Source: Psychrobacter sp. P11G3
GTDB lineage: Bacteria; Pseudomonadota; Gammaproteobacteria; Pseudomonadales; Moraxellaceae
Reading direction: 5' to 3'
Assembly (NCBI RefSeq): GCF_001435845.1
Contig: NZ_CM003596.1
Location: 930,001 to 994,000, forward strand
DNA length: 64,000 nt
The translations under genes and the position numbers were made by a program. The notes below the pieces were generated by a model, which had not been told where the DNA came from, ran no database searches, and saw only the letters and a program-made list of their open reading frames with translations. The stretch's first letter is position 1; each line of letters opens with the position of its first letter. This document shows positions 1 through 8,794 of this stretch, in pieces.

Positions 1-1795
1 AGTTAGGATAATCCTCACGGTAATGCCCACCGCGACTTTCAAAACGCTGATAAGCCGATTGAACAATCATCGTTGCTAACGCTAATTGCCTCACCAATTG
101 AAAAATGGCAAGCTCACTGTCAGTAGTAGGAGCTTTACTACTCGTATCAGATAGCATGATCTCAGTATGTTCGATTGACTCTTGCCACTGCTCAATTTGT
201 CGCAATGCTTGCTCTAATTTTTCATCGCTACGTGTGATGCCCATATTGGCTGTCAAAAGAGCTTTCAACGCTATAGTTATCTCTGCAATATCTACGTCAG
301 AATGAAACGCCTTATCGACCTTATAAATTGGGAGTGATGACTGCTTGGAAGATAGCAAGATAACAAATTGTGTGTTTTCTAATGTCGGATATTGCCAAAT
401 ATCGGCAGCCAACTGATGCAGTTCATAAGAGGCAGTCGTATGTGGCTGTGCCATTTTTTCTAAAGTTTCAGCCGTTTTCTCTAAAGCTTCTAAGTTCTTT
501 AAGTTTTCCAATTTTGTTAAATAATGAGGTAAGTTGGCGGCGATGTTGCGACCAACCACCACACACTCCAACAATGAATTGCTTGCTAAACGGTTGGCCC
601 CGTGCAGCCCTGTATAAGCAACTTCACCTGCTGCATACAGCCCTGCAATATCGGTCAATCCATTGGCATCAGTCACCACGCCGCCACAACTATAGTGGGC
701 AGTCGGAGCGACCGGAATAGGGTCTGTCGTCATATCGATACCGAGTGCTAGCAGCGTCTGATAAATCTGTGGGAAATGCGCTTGTATAAATGCGGCTGGC
801 AAGTGACTGACATCAAGATGTACATAGCCAAGTCCGTTACTACTAATCTGATTGGCTATTGCTCGAGCGACGATATCGCGTGGCGCCAATTCAGCGCGCT
901 CATCAATGTCTAACATAAAGCGCGCACCAGTCTGTGGGCAATACAGTCGCCCACCTTCACCGCGTAACGCTTCAGATATCAAAAAGCTGCTGTCATCTAA
1001 TGCCAGACCCGTTGGGTGAAATTGAATAAATTCTAAATTTGCTAAGCGGCAACCTGCCTGCCATGCCATGATAACGCCATCACCGACACAAACGTTAGGT
1101 GCGCTGGCACGCTTAAATAGTTGGCCCAAGCCACCACTAGCGAGTACAACAGCCGCACTATAAATGGTGAGTTGGCGCTCATTGATATGATCAAAGACCA
1201 GCGCCCCTCGGCAATGTCTAATCTCGCTATCGTCCATGCTAAAAAAAGAGCTGCTAATCATAGGTGAAGTCAGTAACTCTAATGCTTCATGATAAGGCAA
1301 GATAGTGATATTGGCCGCAGTCTGTGCTTTGATGTTTAATGCGTCCATAACGTGTCGACCCGTTGCATCATCCGCATGAGCCACACGTCTACAGCCATGA
1401 CCGCCTTCTTTGGTCAAGTGTAAGTCACTGGTTTTTAAGACTGCAAAATCAGGTGTATTATCATTTTCTTTAATTAGAGTGGTTTGAGTAAATGGCACAC
1501 CTTGCTCGCATAGCCACTGCACCGCTTGCTGTCCTGCACCCAAGATACGGGCAGTATTGTCCGTCGCACACAATCCTGCGCCAGCGATTAAGGTATCAGC
1601 GACATGCTCAGTCACAGAGTCTGCTTTGTCTAAGCTAGCTGCGATACCACCTTGAGCGTAGTGACTTGAGCACACCTCAAGTGCCGCTTTGCTTAAAACA
1701 GTGATATTCAGCGATTTTGGCAGAGATAGCGCGGTGCTCAAACCTGCCAGACCAGCTCCAATAATAAGAACATCAGTTTTTATAATATTACTCAT
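1..1795 (-). CDS. nadB: L-aspartate oxidase NadB (partial, C-terminus beyond window)
   Basis: NadB oxidises L-aspartate to iminoaspartate, the first step of de novo NAD synthesis in the cytoplasm, using FAD. Translating the minus strand from the ATG at 1795-1793 gives an open frame to the window edge. The N-terminus has a dinucleotide-binding motif (VLIIGAGLAG) and continues with SSHYAQGGIAAS, TSDLHLTKEGGHGCRR, EFIQFHPTG, RGEGGRLYCP and HYSCGGVVTD, all characteristic of NadB and the related succinate dehydrogenase flavoproteins. The helical C-terminal domain has begun before the frame leaves the window at position 1. An AGGAG lies about 10 nt upstream of the ATG. It follows nadA by 70 nt on the same strand, so the two are probably cotranscribed. 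NadB rather than SdhA is supported by the nadA and nadC context and the soluble, free-standing layout. Confidence 0.95.
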   Translation of the reverse strand, partial: MSNIIKTDVLIIGAGLAGLSTALSLPKSLNITVLSKAALEVCSSHYAQGGIAASLDKADSVTEHVADTLIAGAGLCATDNTARILGAGQQAVQWLCEQGVPFTQTTLIKENDNTPDFAVLKTSDLHLTKEGGHGCRRVAHADDATGRHVMDALNIKAQTAANITILPYHEALELLTSPMISSSFFSMDDSEIRHCRGALVFDHINERQLTIYSAAVVLASGGLGQLFKRASAPNVCVGDGVIMAWQAGCRLANLEFIQFHPTGLALDDSSFLISEALRGEGGRLYCPQTGARFMLDIDERAELAPRDIVARAIANQISSNGLGYVHLDVSHLPAAFIQAHFPQIYQTLLALGIDMTTDPIPVAPTAHYSCGGVVTDANGLTDIAGLYAAGEVAYTGLHGANRLASNSLLECVVVGRNIAANLPHYLTKLENLKNLEALEKTAETLEKMAQPHTTASYELHQLAADIWQYPTLENTQFVILLSSKQSSLPIYKVDKAFHSDVDIAEITIALKALLTANMGITRSDEKLEQALRQIEQWQESIEHTEIMLSDTSSKAPTTDSELAIFQLVRQLALATMIVQSAYQRFESRGGHYREDYPN

Positions 1796-1865
1796 ATCAC
1801 TGCTGCTCCTGTTATTTTTATAGCGAGTGGTGTTGGAACAATCAACTGAATGCGACTGACTCATG

Positions 1866-3005
1866 CTAGGCTGCCCCAACGTTAGCGAACAGCGCACGGT
1901 CTTTTACAATGTCGCCACTGGCGGCTACGCGTTGCTTTTGTGCTTCAGCAAAATCGAGCATCCGTTGTAATGGTTTTTTTGCTGCAGTCGCTAACTCAGG
2001 TGTCATTAGTACTTCACCGCTTTGATTGGTTAAGCACTGCTCAATACCTTTTAGACCGTTCATTGCCATCCAAGGACAAAACGCACAGCTCTTACAGCTT
2101 GCACTCTCACCAGCAGTTGGTGCGGCCAAAAAGCGCTTGTTTGGCGAGCGTTTTTGCATCTCGTGCAATATGCCCAAATCAGTAGCGACGATAAAGGTAT
2201 CAGCATCCATCTCATACGTTGATTGCAAAAGCTTGCTAGTCGAGCCGACCACATCAGCGAGTGCTACCACGCTATCAGGTGACTCAGGATGCACCAAGAC
2301 TTTGGCCTCTGGATGTTTCTCTTTTAATTGCATTAACTCAGTAGCTTTAAATTCGTTATGCACGAGGCAAGACCCTTGCCACAGCAGCATATCGGCGCCA
2401 GTCTCACGAGCGATGTATTTGCCCAAATGGCGATCAGGCCCCCAAATAATAGGCTCGCCTTGGGCATGTAAGTGACGAACGATGTCGATACCGACAGATG
2501 AGGTGACCACCCAATCAGCTCTCGCTTTTACCGCGGCGCTGGTATTGGCGTAGACGACGACAGTACGTTCAGGATGAGCATCACAAAATGCTGAAAACTC
2601 ATCAGCAGGACAGCCCAAATCAAGCGAACATTCGGCTTCCAAATCTGGCATGAGGACAGTCTTTTCCATGCTCAATATTTTTGCTGATTCACCCATAAAG
2701 CGCACACCAGCGACAACCAATGTTTGGGCGCTATGAGCTTGTCCAAACCGAGCCATTTCAAGTGAGTCACCGACGCAGCCACCGGTTGCAAATGCCAAGT
2801 CTTGGATAAAAGGGTCGACATAGTAGTGTGCTACCAGTACGGCATTATTCTCTTTCAGTAGCTTCTTGATATTTTCTTCAATCACGATGCGTTCAGCGTG
2901 AGGCAAGTCTGCTGGCATTTTAGCCTTGGCATATTCAATGTTCATCTGAGTGGCGATGCGATTGTCCGTACTCATGATAGGTGCGTCGTAAGGATATTTT
3001 TTCAT
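1866..3005 (-). CDS. nadA: quinolinate synthase NadA
   Basis: NadA condenses iminoaspartate with dihydroxyacetone phosphate to quinolinate and carries a [4Fe-4S] cluster. The protein shows [36 protein letters not shown], the cysteine region [25 protein letters not shown] and the C-terminal [16 protein letters not shown], matching NadA family motifs including the cluster cysteines. The open frame extends upstream to 3074, but the ATG at 3005 (MKKYPYDAP) is preferred because AAAGG lies about 8 nt before it; this gives 379 residues, somewhat longer than typical owing to an N-terminal extension of about 35 residues. A later ATG (MSTDNR) is possible. It is the first gene of a nadA-nadB unit, and a palindromic operator lies 86-110 nt upstream. 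Confidence 0.95.
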   Translation of the reverse strand: MKKYPYDAPIMSTDNRIATQMNIEYAKAKMPADLPHAERIVIEENIKKLLKENNAVLVAHYYVDPFIQDLAFATGGCVGDSLEMARFGQAHSAQTLVVAGVRFMGESAKILSMEKTVLMPDLEAECSLDLGCPADEFSAFCDAHPERTVVVYANTSAAVKARADWVVTSSVGIDIVRHLHAQGEPIIWGPDRHLGKYIARETGADMLLWQGSCLVHNEFKATELMQLKEKHPEAKVLVHPESPDSVVALADVVGSTSKLLQSTYEMDADTFIVATDLGILHEMQKRSPNKRFLAAPTAGESASCKSCAFCPWMAMNGLKGIEQCLTNQSGEVLMTPELATAAKKPLQRMLDFAEAQKQRVAASGDIVKDRALFANVGAA

Positions 3006-3090
3006 AATGGCAGCCTTTGTTGGTGCGATAACGATAAATGTGTGTGCTAAAAAATGGGTAATTGGACATAACAAATTTATAAGTTGTCTT

Positions 3091-3115
3091 AATTATGCTC
3101 ATTTTGAGCATAATT
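3091..3115. promoter_or_regulatory. Perfect palindromic operator upstream of nadA (probable NrtR site)
   Basis: Two perfect 10-bp arms, AATTATGCTC and GAGCATAATT, flank a 5-nt centre ATTTT. Reading the minus strand, a TTGTAA box (3113-3118) lies about 17 nt from ATAATT, so the palindrome fills the spacer of a plausible nadA promoter. A second, imperfect copy of the same sequence sits before nadC, and the gene between encodes an NrtR-type regulator. That it binds NrtR is inference. Confidence 0.75.
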
Positions 3116-3365
3116 ACAAGTGGTTTTTTATACTCAATAAGTCAAAAGATTGGTTTTTAGTGCCCGAAATGACGTGCAGTTAAGCCGTACTAAGCTTAGA
3201 AATGATGCTAATTCATGCCTCTTATGACTATTTATCGCCATTGATTTTTCATACTTACAACCACAGACTATGATAGTTTTAGATTCGAGCTATACTAAGT
3301 CATACCATAGCTATTAACCCCAGTAGCCTTTCACATTTCAGAGAAAAAGGATAATTCCCAAAGCC

Positions 3366-4397
3366 ATGACGTTGTCTTATTCACATGCGCACCAGCAAGG
3401 TAGCGGCACGACAGAAGTGGTCGCCGTATTGGTCGCTATCACCGATCATATCGCGCGCGTTCTAACCGTTGACCAAGGCAAGCTGTTGCCAAATGGGCCG
3501 CTTATGCCGCTACATCGCTCGTTGCAAGCGGGCGTACGTCAGTGGGTAGAGGAGCAAACACAACAACCGCTCGGATACTTGGAGCAGTTATATACCTTTG
3601 TCGATACTAACAGGCGTAACATCGACGGTCATGCGTTGGTGTATGTGAGTTATTTAGGTTTGGTACAAGAGACGCAAACGCAGGCACTCCAAAGCAAAGC
3701 ACTCTGGCGAGATTGGTACGACTATTTCCCATGGGAAAATCATTTGGACGGTATGCCTAGTATTATTATGGACTTTATCGTGCCTGCGCTACTCGAATGG
3801 GCCAATACTGCCAACGACTCGATTGTCCAACAGCGCAGGCGTCAGCGTATTGGCTTATGTTGGGGACTAAACGAAGCGTTTTTAGCAAGTGGTAAACTCA
3901 CTAACAGTCAATCCGTCAACGAACACGATAATGAAAGTAGAGAATGGATTGCAGAGCATGTACTACTACGTTATGAAATGCTTTATGAAGCAGGTTTAAT
4001 CCCTGAAGCCCCTAATTATCCGCCTAACTATCAAGCTGTTACCTTGCCAGAGGACTGGTCACAACGCATAGGTGTACCCATGTATTATGATCACCGTCGC
4101 GTGATTGCTACTGCTATCTCAAGACTGCGCGCGAAAATTGAATATAGACCGCTTATTTTTGGGCTGATGCCAGACGTCTTTACCTTATCGCAGTTGCAGC
4201 AGAGTATTGAAGCACTATCAGGAGTACGCTTGCACAAGCAAAATTTTCGTCGATTGCTTGATTCACAAAATCTAGTAATGGAGACAGGAGAGAGTAGTAC
4301 TGCTCAGCGCGGTCGTCCTGCCAAACTATATCGCTTCCGCCATGATATTGAGTTACAGAGTTTATTGATGGATAGCAAACTTCCTAAGCGCAAATAA
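3366..4397 (+). CDS. nrtR: NrtR family transcriptional regulator of NAD metabolism (Nudix-like plus winged helix)
   Basis: NrtR proteins are repressors of NAD genes in which a catalytically degenerate Nudix fold senses an ADP-ribose type ligand and a C-terminal winged helix binds DNA. The N-terminal half has the Nudix-like start VVAVLVAITDHIARVLTV and the LGYLEQLYTFVDTNRR segment typical of these regulators. The C-terminal part MYYDHRRVIATAISRLRAKIEY...IFGLMPDVFTLSQLQQSIEAL...KQNFRRLL matches the conserved NrtR DNA-binding region. At 343 residues it is longer than many NrtR proteins, the middle (about 110-210) being an insertion-like helical stretch. It is divergent from nadA-nadB and lies directly before nadC. 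The ATG at 3366 has no close Shine-Dalgarno (AAGGA is about 14 nt away), so the start is less sure than the family call. Confidence 0.87.
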   Translation: MTLSYSHAHQQGSGTTEVVAVLVAITDHIARVLTVDQGKLLPNGPLMPLHRSLQAGVRQWVEEQTQQPLGYLEQLYTFVDTNRRNIDGHALVYVSYLGLVQETQTQALQSKALWRDWYDYFPWENHLDGMPSIIMDFIVPALLEWANTANDSIVQQRRRQRIGLCWGLNEAFLASGKLTNSQSVNEHDNESREWIAEHVLLRYEMLYEAGLIPEAPNYPPNYQAVTLPEDWSQRIGVPMYYDHRRVIATAISRLRAKIEYRPLIFGLMPDVFTLSQLQQSIEALSGVRLHKQNFRRLLDSQNLVMETGESSTAQRGRPAKLYRFRHDIELQSLLMDSKLPKRK

Positions 4398-4463
4398 TGA
4401 TGAGCATCCAATAATCTCTCGTACTTGAAATGGCTAGTAAAACGAAAAATTTGTCACCTTTCC

Positions 4464-4492
4464 TTGCAGGGCCGCTAACTTTACGCTATATT
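4464..4492 (+). promoter_or_regulatory. Predicted sigma70 promoter of nadC
   Basis: TTGCAG (4464-4469) and TATATT (4487-4492) are separated by 17 nt, a good match to the sigma70 consensus. The -10 box abuts the imperfect NrtR-like palindrome at 4491-4513, so a bound repressor would cover the start site. Confidence 0.6.
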
Positions 4493-4513
4493 TATGCTCA
4501 TTTTGAGTTTAAA
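4491..4513. promoter_or_regulatory. Imperfect palindromic operator upstream of nadC (probable NrtR site)
   Basis: TTTATGCTC, centre ATTTT, GAGTTTAAA. The left arm and centre are the same as in the nadA operator at 3091-3115; the right arm differs from a perfect palindrome at two positions. It overlaps the end of the predicted nadC -10 box and ends 45 nt before the nadC start. Confidence 0.65.
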
Positions 4514-4558
4514 TAACGAGCAGTTTCTATCAATATCATGCCTAGATAAGGGTCAAAG

Positions 4559-5419
4559 ATGACAATTGAACAAGAGCCAGCATTGGATGACGTATTGCTT
4601 AAACCATTGGTTGAGAATGCACTAACTGAAGATTTGGGTAGGCGTGGTGATGTAACCTCACAAGCTACTATCCCAGCCGATATGCAAGCGCAGCTACAGA
4701 TCAAGGCGCGGCAAGCAGGCGTGATATGTGGTATCGATTTGGCACGTTTGTCTTTTGCCTTAGTCGATGCACAAATTGAGTTTATTGCACAAGTACAGGA
4801 TGGCGAAACAGTAGAGGCTGGCGCAGTGTTAGCGACCGTAAAAGGTAACGCGCGTCACTTATTGACAGCAGAACGCACGGCACTGAACTTTATGACCCAT
4901 CTCAGCGGTATTGCGACAGCGACCCGTCAGATTGTCGATAGCGTGGCCCAATATCCTGCGCAGATTACTTGTACACGCAAGACCATTCCAGGCTTACGTA
5001 TTATACAAAAATACGCCGTACGCTGCGGCGGCGGACGTAATCATCGCTTGGGGTTGGATGATGCGATTTTAATCAAAGACAATCATATCGCCATTGCGGG
5101 TGATATAAAAACAGCCATTCAGCAAGCACAGAAATTTGCTGGGCATCTGATTCCTATTGAGGTCGAAGTCGATACACTAGAGCAATTAAAGCAAGCGCTC
5201 GATGCAGGTGTGAGTTTAGTACTATTGGACAATATGTCGCCTGAAACATTGTCGCAAGCGGTTACTATGTGTAAGGGTCGAGCAAAGACTGAAGCCTCAG
5301 GTGGTATTACGCCTGAAACGGTACAAGCGGCGGCAAGTACGGGGGTTGATTTTATCGCGATGGGTTATTTGACGCACAGTACTACAGCCTTGGATATTGG
5401 GCTGGATTTTAGTGCATAA
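4559..5419 (+). CDS. nadC: Nicotinate-nucleotide pyrophosphorylase (carboxylating) NadC
   Basis: NadC converts quinolinate and PRPP to nicotinate mononucleotide, CO2 and pyrophosphate, completing the pathway begun by NadB and NadA. Family motifs are LTEDLGRRGDVTS near the N-terminus, ERTALNFMTHLSGIAT, TRKTIPGLRIIQKYAVRCGGGRNHRLGLDDAILIKDNHI, EVEVDTLEQ, LLDNMSP and EASGGITPETV. The length of 286 residues is normal. AAGGG lies 6 nt before the ATG at 4559. The stop codon overlaps a short direct repeat of AGTGCATA (5411-5432). Confidence 0.97.
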   Translation: MTIEQEPALDDVLLKPLVENALTEDLGRRGDVTSQATIPADMQAQLQIKARQAGVICGIDLARLSFALVDAQIEFIAQVQDGETVEAGAVLATVKGNARHLLTAERTALNFMTHLSGIATATRQIVDSVAQYPAQITCTRKTIPGLRIIQKYAVRCGGGRNHRLGLDDAILIKDNHIAIAGDIKTAIQQAQKFAGHLIPIEVEVDTLEQLKQALDAGVSLVLLDNMSPETLSQAVTMCKGRAKTEASGGITPETVQAAASTGVDFIAMGYLTHSTTALDIGLDFSA

Positions 5420-5729
5420 GTGCATAAGTGCAGACGTGCTAAAGGTTAATAGTGCTACAAGCGCTCGATTTTATCGAAAGGACTATCAACGAGTTAATAC
5501 AATGGTAATTTATATTAATTACTTGTGCTGATAATCTGTTAAATGCTTGTTTTTACACTGAAGCTTTACTAAGGTGACATGTAGGCGTAACGGCGCAAAG
5601 TTAATGATTTTATTAGCTTATCTGCCTATGCTACAATGCTATTTTTAGTTGCCTATTGGGTCATCGTTGCACTCGCACGATGAATTTATCTTTTTGCACA
5701 AGCAGTATCAATAGACAAGCGAGCGCTCA
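5420..5729. other. Intergenic region nadC-marC with candidate promoter
   Basis: No open frame of note. An extended -10 element TGCTACAAT (5629-5637) would suit transcription of the marC-like gene; no good -35 is visible. A perfect 7-bp inverted repeat (TCATCGT at 5661-5667, ACGATGA at 5677-5683) lies in the predicted leader. The start of the region contains the AGTGCATA short tandem repeat running out of nadC. Confidence 0.4.
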
Positions 5730-6371
5730 GTGAATACTGAAATTATCAAGATAATCCTAGCCTTTATGGTATTGATCAATCCATTTAGCGCATTGACGTT
5801 ATTTTTAGATTTGACTCGCGGCTATTCGATGAACAATCGACGCAAGGTCGCGCGCGTTGCTTGTCTGACCATTTTTATCACCATCAGCTTTTTCACGATT
5901 GCAGGTGAGACGCTGTTAAAAACCCTTGGTATTTCTATCGGCTCGTTCCAGTTGGCAGGCGGTATATTGGTGTTTTTAATTGCCCTAAATATGATGAATG
6001 GAGAGGGTAATCCTGTTAAACCTGATCAAGAAAACTTCGATGTTGATCATGTAAAAGATGCGCCAGTTTCAATGGCAGCTGCCGTGGTTCCTCTTGCGAT
6101 TCCGATGATGATTGGGCCTGGTGGTATCTCTACAGTTATCATTTATTCTTCACAAGTATCAGGTATTTTGCAGGTATCTGCCATCTTGATTGCTGGCTTA
6201 TTCATCAGTCTGTTTTGCTATTTGGCATTGATGGCGGCAGGTCGAATCAGTCGCTTACTAGGCGATACTGGCTTGAACATCATGAGTCGAATCATGGGTA
6301 TGCTATTGGCCGCCGTTTCTATCGAGATTATCGTTAATGGACTGCGTACGCTCTTTCCTAGCTTGATGTAA
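5730..6371 (+). CDS. MarC family integral membrane protein
   Basis: MarC/UPF0056 proteins are inner-membrane proteins with about six membrane segments whose transport role is unresolved; despite the name they are not established multidrug pumps. The protein shows INPFSALTLFLDLTRGYSMNNRRKVARVAC at the N-terminus, GISIGSFQLAGGILVFLIALNMM, and AVVPLAIPMMIGPGGISTVI, all typical of the family, followed by two further hydrophobic segments. The length of 213 residues is as expected. The start is GTG at 5730; the ribosome binding site is weak. It stands alone, converging on the LysE-type gene across the hairpin at 6390-6424. Confidence 0.87.
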   Translation: MNTEIIKIILAFMVLINPFSALTLFLDLTRGYSMNNRRKVARVACLTIFITISFFTIAGETLLKTLGISIGSFQLAGGILVFLIALNMMNGEGNPVKPDQENFDVDHVKDAPVSMAAAVVPLAIPMMIGPGGISTVIIYSSQVSGILQVSAILIAGLFISLFCYLALMAAGRISRLLGDTGLNIMSRIMGMLLAAVSIEIIVNGLRTLFPSLM

Positions 6372-6389
6372 ATGACCAATACAATATTA

Positions 6390-6424
6390 CCGCTAACCAT
6401 ATATATTTATACAGTGGTTAGCGG
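6390..6424. terminator. Hairpin between convergent marC-like and argO-like genes
   Basis: Perfect 10-bp arms CCGCTAACCA (6390-6399) and TGGTTAGCGG (6415-6424) with a 15-nt AT-rich loop. There is no clear T-run on either side, so termination activity is an inference from position and symmetry. Confidence 0.45.
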
Positions 6425-6487
6425 ATATCGACGTCATTCAGTTTATTCAACACTCAGCTTATCTATCATTTCTCAGTCATACCTCTA

Positions 6488-7090
6488 TCAGCTTTGATAC
6501 AAATGCCACGCCAGATACAGCATCAGTAACCCTACCAAAGCATCCAGTATGTTCCATGCCTTAGGCTTCTCAAATAGAGGTCTGAGTAATCGCGCACCAT
6601 ATCCAAGCGCAAAGAAGAAAAAGAACGAAGCGCTAATTGCACCTGCGGCAAACGTCAATTTACTACTTGCACCCGTAGAGACCATGCCGACGAGTACCAA
6701 GGTGTCTAGATAGACGTGTGGGTTTAGCCAAGTAAAGCCAAAGCATAGTAACAAGGCTTTTTTTAAGCTAGTGACGACTTGCCCTTCGACAGTCAAAGCA
6801 TGTGACACATGTACGCTGGCATACAAACTCTGTAAGCCGTATCCTAATAAAAATATAACGCCTGCTATTTTTGCGATATCTATAACGTGAGGATAGCGAG
6901 CCGTAACTGCACCAAAACCACCAACACCTCCTGATATTAAAAACGCATCGCTCACCGCACAAAATAAACAAACAAAAAATATGTGCTCGCGTTTGAGACC
7001 TTGTTTGAGTACAAAGGCGTTTTGAGAGCCAATAGCAATGATGAGAGATAGCCCAAGTAGGAAACCAGAAATATAATCGGGAGCATTCAT
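6488..7090 (-). CDS. argO: LysE/ArgO family amino acid exporter
   Basis: LysE-type carriers export basic amino acids, mainly arginine or lysine, across the inner membrane. The protein begins MNAPDYISGFLLGLSLIIAIGSQNAFVLKQGLKREHI; the GSQNAFVLKQGL stretch is the hallmark of the ArgO/LysE branch. It continues with SDAFLISGGVGGFGA, FGFTWLNPHVYLDTLVLVG and a C-terminal membrane segment, giving about six membrane spans in 200 residues. The frame is open further upstream to a TTG at 7147, but the ATG at 7090 fits the family length and hydrophobic start. The usual divergent LysR regulator is absent; instead a uxuA remnant begins about 65 nt away. Substrate is not determined by sequence alone. Confidence 0.85.
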   Translation of the reverse strand: MNAPDYISGFLLGLSLIIAIGSQNAFVLKQGLKREHIFFVCLFCAVSDAFLISGGVGGFGAVTARYPHVIDIAKIAGVIFLLGYGLQSLYASVHVSHALTVEGQVVTSLKKALLLCFGFTWLNPHVYLDTLVLVGMVSTGASSKLTFAAGAISASFFFFFALGYGARLLRPLFEKPKAWNILDALVGLLMLYLAWHLYQS

Positions 7091-7156
7091 AATGATATTA
7101 AAACGCGTAACGGTAATGACCAACAACTGATAGAAAATTATAAACAATCAAGAATA

Positions 7157-7825
7157 AATGTTGGTAAGGTAGACATTGGTGCAGTGTGTTATAACTTTAT
7201 GCCCGCTGTTGACTGGATATGCACAAACTTAGGTTATGTGCTTGAACATACAGATTCTGCATTTCGATTCGATCGATTTTGTAGCGTATGACATTTTTTT
7301 CTTGCGCGCCCAGATGCTAAAAAAAAGCTATAGTGAAACGCTTATTGAGCAAGAGTATGCTCATTTTAACACGATGAATGACGCGCAAATTAATTTAATC
7401 GAACAAAGCACAATGGCAGTGCCGCCTAGTGGCGAAGGGTCATATATACATGAGTCGATTAGGGCTGCAATTGCTGAATTTATAGAGCTAGGTGAACAAG
7501 GCCTTAGAGAAAATTTATCTGCTTTTTTACAGGAAATGGTACAAGTTGCTGAGCTGGTGGCAACCGTGAACAACTTTGGCGCGCGCGGATAACAATTTGG
7601 TCGATATGGCTGTTTAGTTTGGGTCTTAAATTCACTTTGTGCATTTAAGAAATGTTGTTCGTGAGGACAATGGCTCGTTTTATGCAGATGAGAACCTTGA
7701 TTGCGATAATGATATGGTTAGCCTATTGATGGATTACTTAATGAGGAAAAATGCATGACATAGTGATGCCAATTCCAATGCGCCTTGATCATGGTCGTTT
7801 AAGTGAGTGGTTATTAACTTATTGA
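7157..7825 (+). pseudogene. uxuA: Remnant of mannonate dehydratase gene (uxuA), frameshifted and internally deleted
   Basis: Intact UxuA dehydrates D-mannonate to 2-keto-3-deoxygluconate in hexuronate breakdown. Here family sequence is scattered over several frames. GAVCYNFMPAVDW is read from about 7181, ending in a stop near 7253. FDSIDFVAYDIFFL and LRENLSAFLQEMVQVAE follow in another frame (7236-7592, a 118-codon open stretch). Then DNNLVDMAV, stop, FGS, stop, IHFVHLRNVVREDNGSFYAD and DCDNDMVSLLMDYL lie at 7590-7755, and IPMRLDHGR near 7771. The part between VAE and the late region, which includes the metal-binding HPDDPP motif, is missing. There are at least two frameshifts, two in-frame stops and one deletion, so it cannot make an enzyme. 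No other hexuronate genes are present in the window. Confidence 0.8.
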
Positions 7826-7829
7826 GAAT

Positions 7830-7852
7830 AAGAGGAAACTTTCCTCTTTTTT
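7830..7852 (+). terminator. Rho-independent terminator after the uxuA remnant
   Basis: Stem arms AAGAGGAA (7830-7837) and TTCCTCTT (7841-7848) with a 3-nt loop, followed by TTTT. It is probably the original uxuA terminator and insulates the cassette region downstream. Confidence 0.6.
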
Positions 7853-8008
7853 AAATTTTTATATAAGCATAATGTTTATAACTGTTAATAACTTACACTA
7901 TTTGCTAATAATAGAAGTTCACAAAATAAGGACGTTTTCGCGCTAAAATAGGAAGAGTGTCCTCTGATAAAGTTATTATGTTTTCAAAGCTGCATAGGCG
8001 AATTCAAA

Positions 8009-8788
8009 ATGTACGAAAAATTCAAAATAATGGCTCAAAGGCATGTACATCCTTTGTTTATTAAAGATAAATTAGGCGGGTTTGATTTTTCATCTACAAC
8101 TACATTCATCAAGAGAAATAATGAGTACTTTTGTGTTTTTGCAGCTCATGCTCTGCCATTATGTGAGGCGACGCTAAAAAATATTGGTTTTTTGTTAACA
8201 TATGGTAGGTTTACTTCATTAGGTGAGGTATCCAAAGATTATACGATAGATAGAGATAATGATTTGGTTATTTGTCGTACTACTGGACCTTTTGAGCACA
8301 AAAATTACTTTGACTTAGATACTAAGGAAATTACTACTGATTTTAAAGACGAAGCAGTAGGTTGGCTAGGATTTCCTAAGAAGAAAGCAAAACAAAAATA
8401 CCATCGTACTAAAGCTACTACAGATCATGTTGTTCAAGATATTAGTACCTTTGAAGATGGTAGATTAAAGTGGACAAATGCTAACTATTTACTGATAGGT
8501 ATGGAAGTTGCCAACATAACTGAACGTGAGATCTCTGCTCATTTCGATGATAAAAAGGTTGATTATGAAAAGGAAGGCTACAAAGAGAAGGCATATTCTC
8601 TTAAAGGAATGAGTGGAGGTGCTTTATTTCATGTTTCAAAAAACATTAATAGTGATACTCCTTTATTGAGTGATTTTTTTAAATTTGCAGGAATAGGCTT
8701 AGAACACTACGATTCAGACAAAATAATTAAAGGAGCCTCAGCTAATTTAGTTGTCAATCTAATAGATAAACACTTAAAGAAAATATAA
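8009..8788 (+). CDS. Trypsin-like serine protease family protein in an integron-type cassette
   Basis: A 259-residue protein with the signature of a chymotrypsin-fold peptidase: VFAAHAL places a candidate catalytic His at 47, NDLVICR a candidate Asp at 85, and GMSGGAL a candidate Ser at 202; GWLGFP near 118-123 resembles the Gly-x-Pro turn before the substrate pocket. No signal peptide or membrane segment is visible, so it is probably cytoplasmic, unusual for the fold outside HtrA-like and defence-associated proteases. AGGCG lies 8 nt before the ATG at 8009. It is followed within 10 nt by an attC-like site, so it is read as a gene cassette; its composition is more AT-rich than the core genes. 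Substrate and role are unknown, and a defence function would be speculation. Confidence 0.65.
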   Translation: MYEKFKIMAQRHVHPLFIKDKLGGFDFSSTTTFIKRNNEYFCVFAAHALPLCEATLKNIGFLLTYGRFTSLGEVSKDYTIDRDNDLVICRTTGPFEHKNYFDLDTKEITTDFKDEAVGWLGFPKKKAKQKYHRTKATTDHVVQDISTFEDGRLKWTNANYLLIGMEVANITEREISAHFDDKKVDYEKEGYKEKAYSLKGMSGGALFHVSKNINSDTPLLSDFFKFAGIGLEHYDSDKIIKGASANLVVNLIDKHLKKI

Positions 8789-8794
8789 TGAGCT

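Noticed and set aside
5661..5683. Hairpin before marC as a riboswitch
   Set aside because: A single 7-bp stem is too simple to call an aptamer, and no known motif was recognised.
7355..7370. TATGCTCATTTTAA as a third NrtR operator
   Set aside because: It matches only one arm and the centre of the palindrome, lies inside the uxuA remnant and is not near a promoter.
7236..7592. 118-codon open frame as an independent hypothetical gene
   Set aside because: Its content (FDSIDFVAYDIFFL, LRENLSAFLQEMVQVAE) aligns with the middle of UxuA, and the flanking frames carry the adjoining UxuA motifs, so it is part of the pseudogene.
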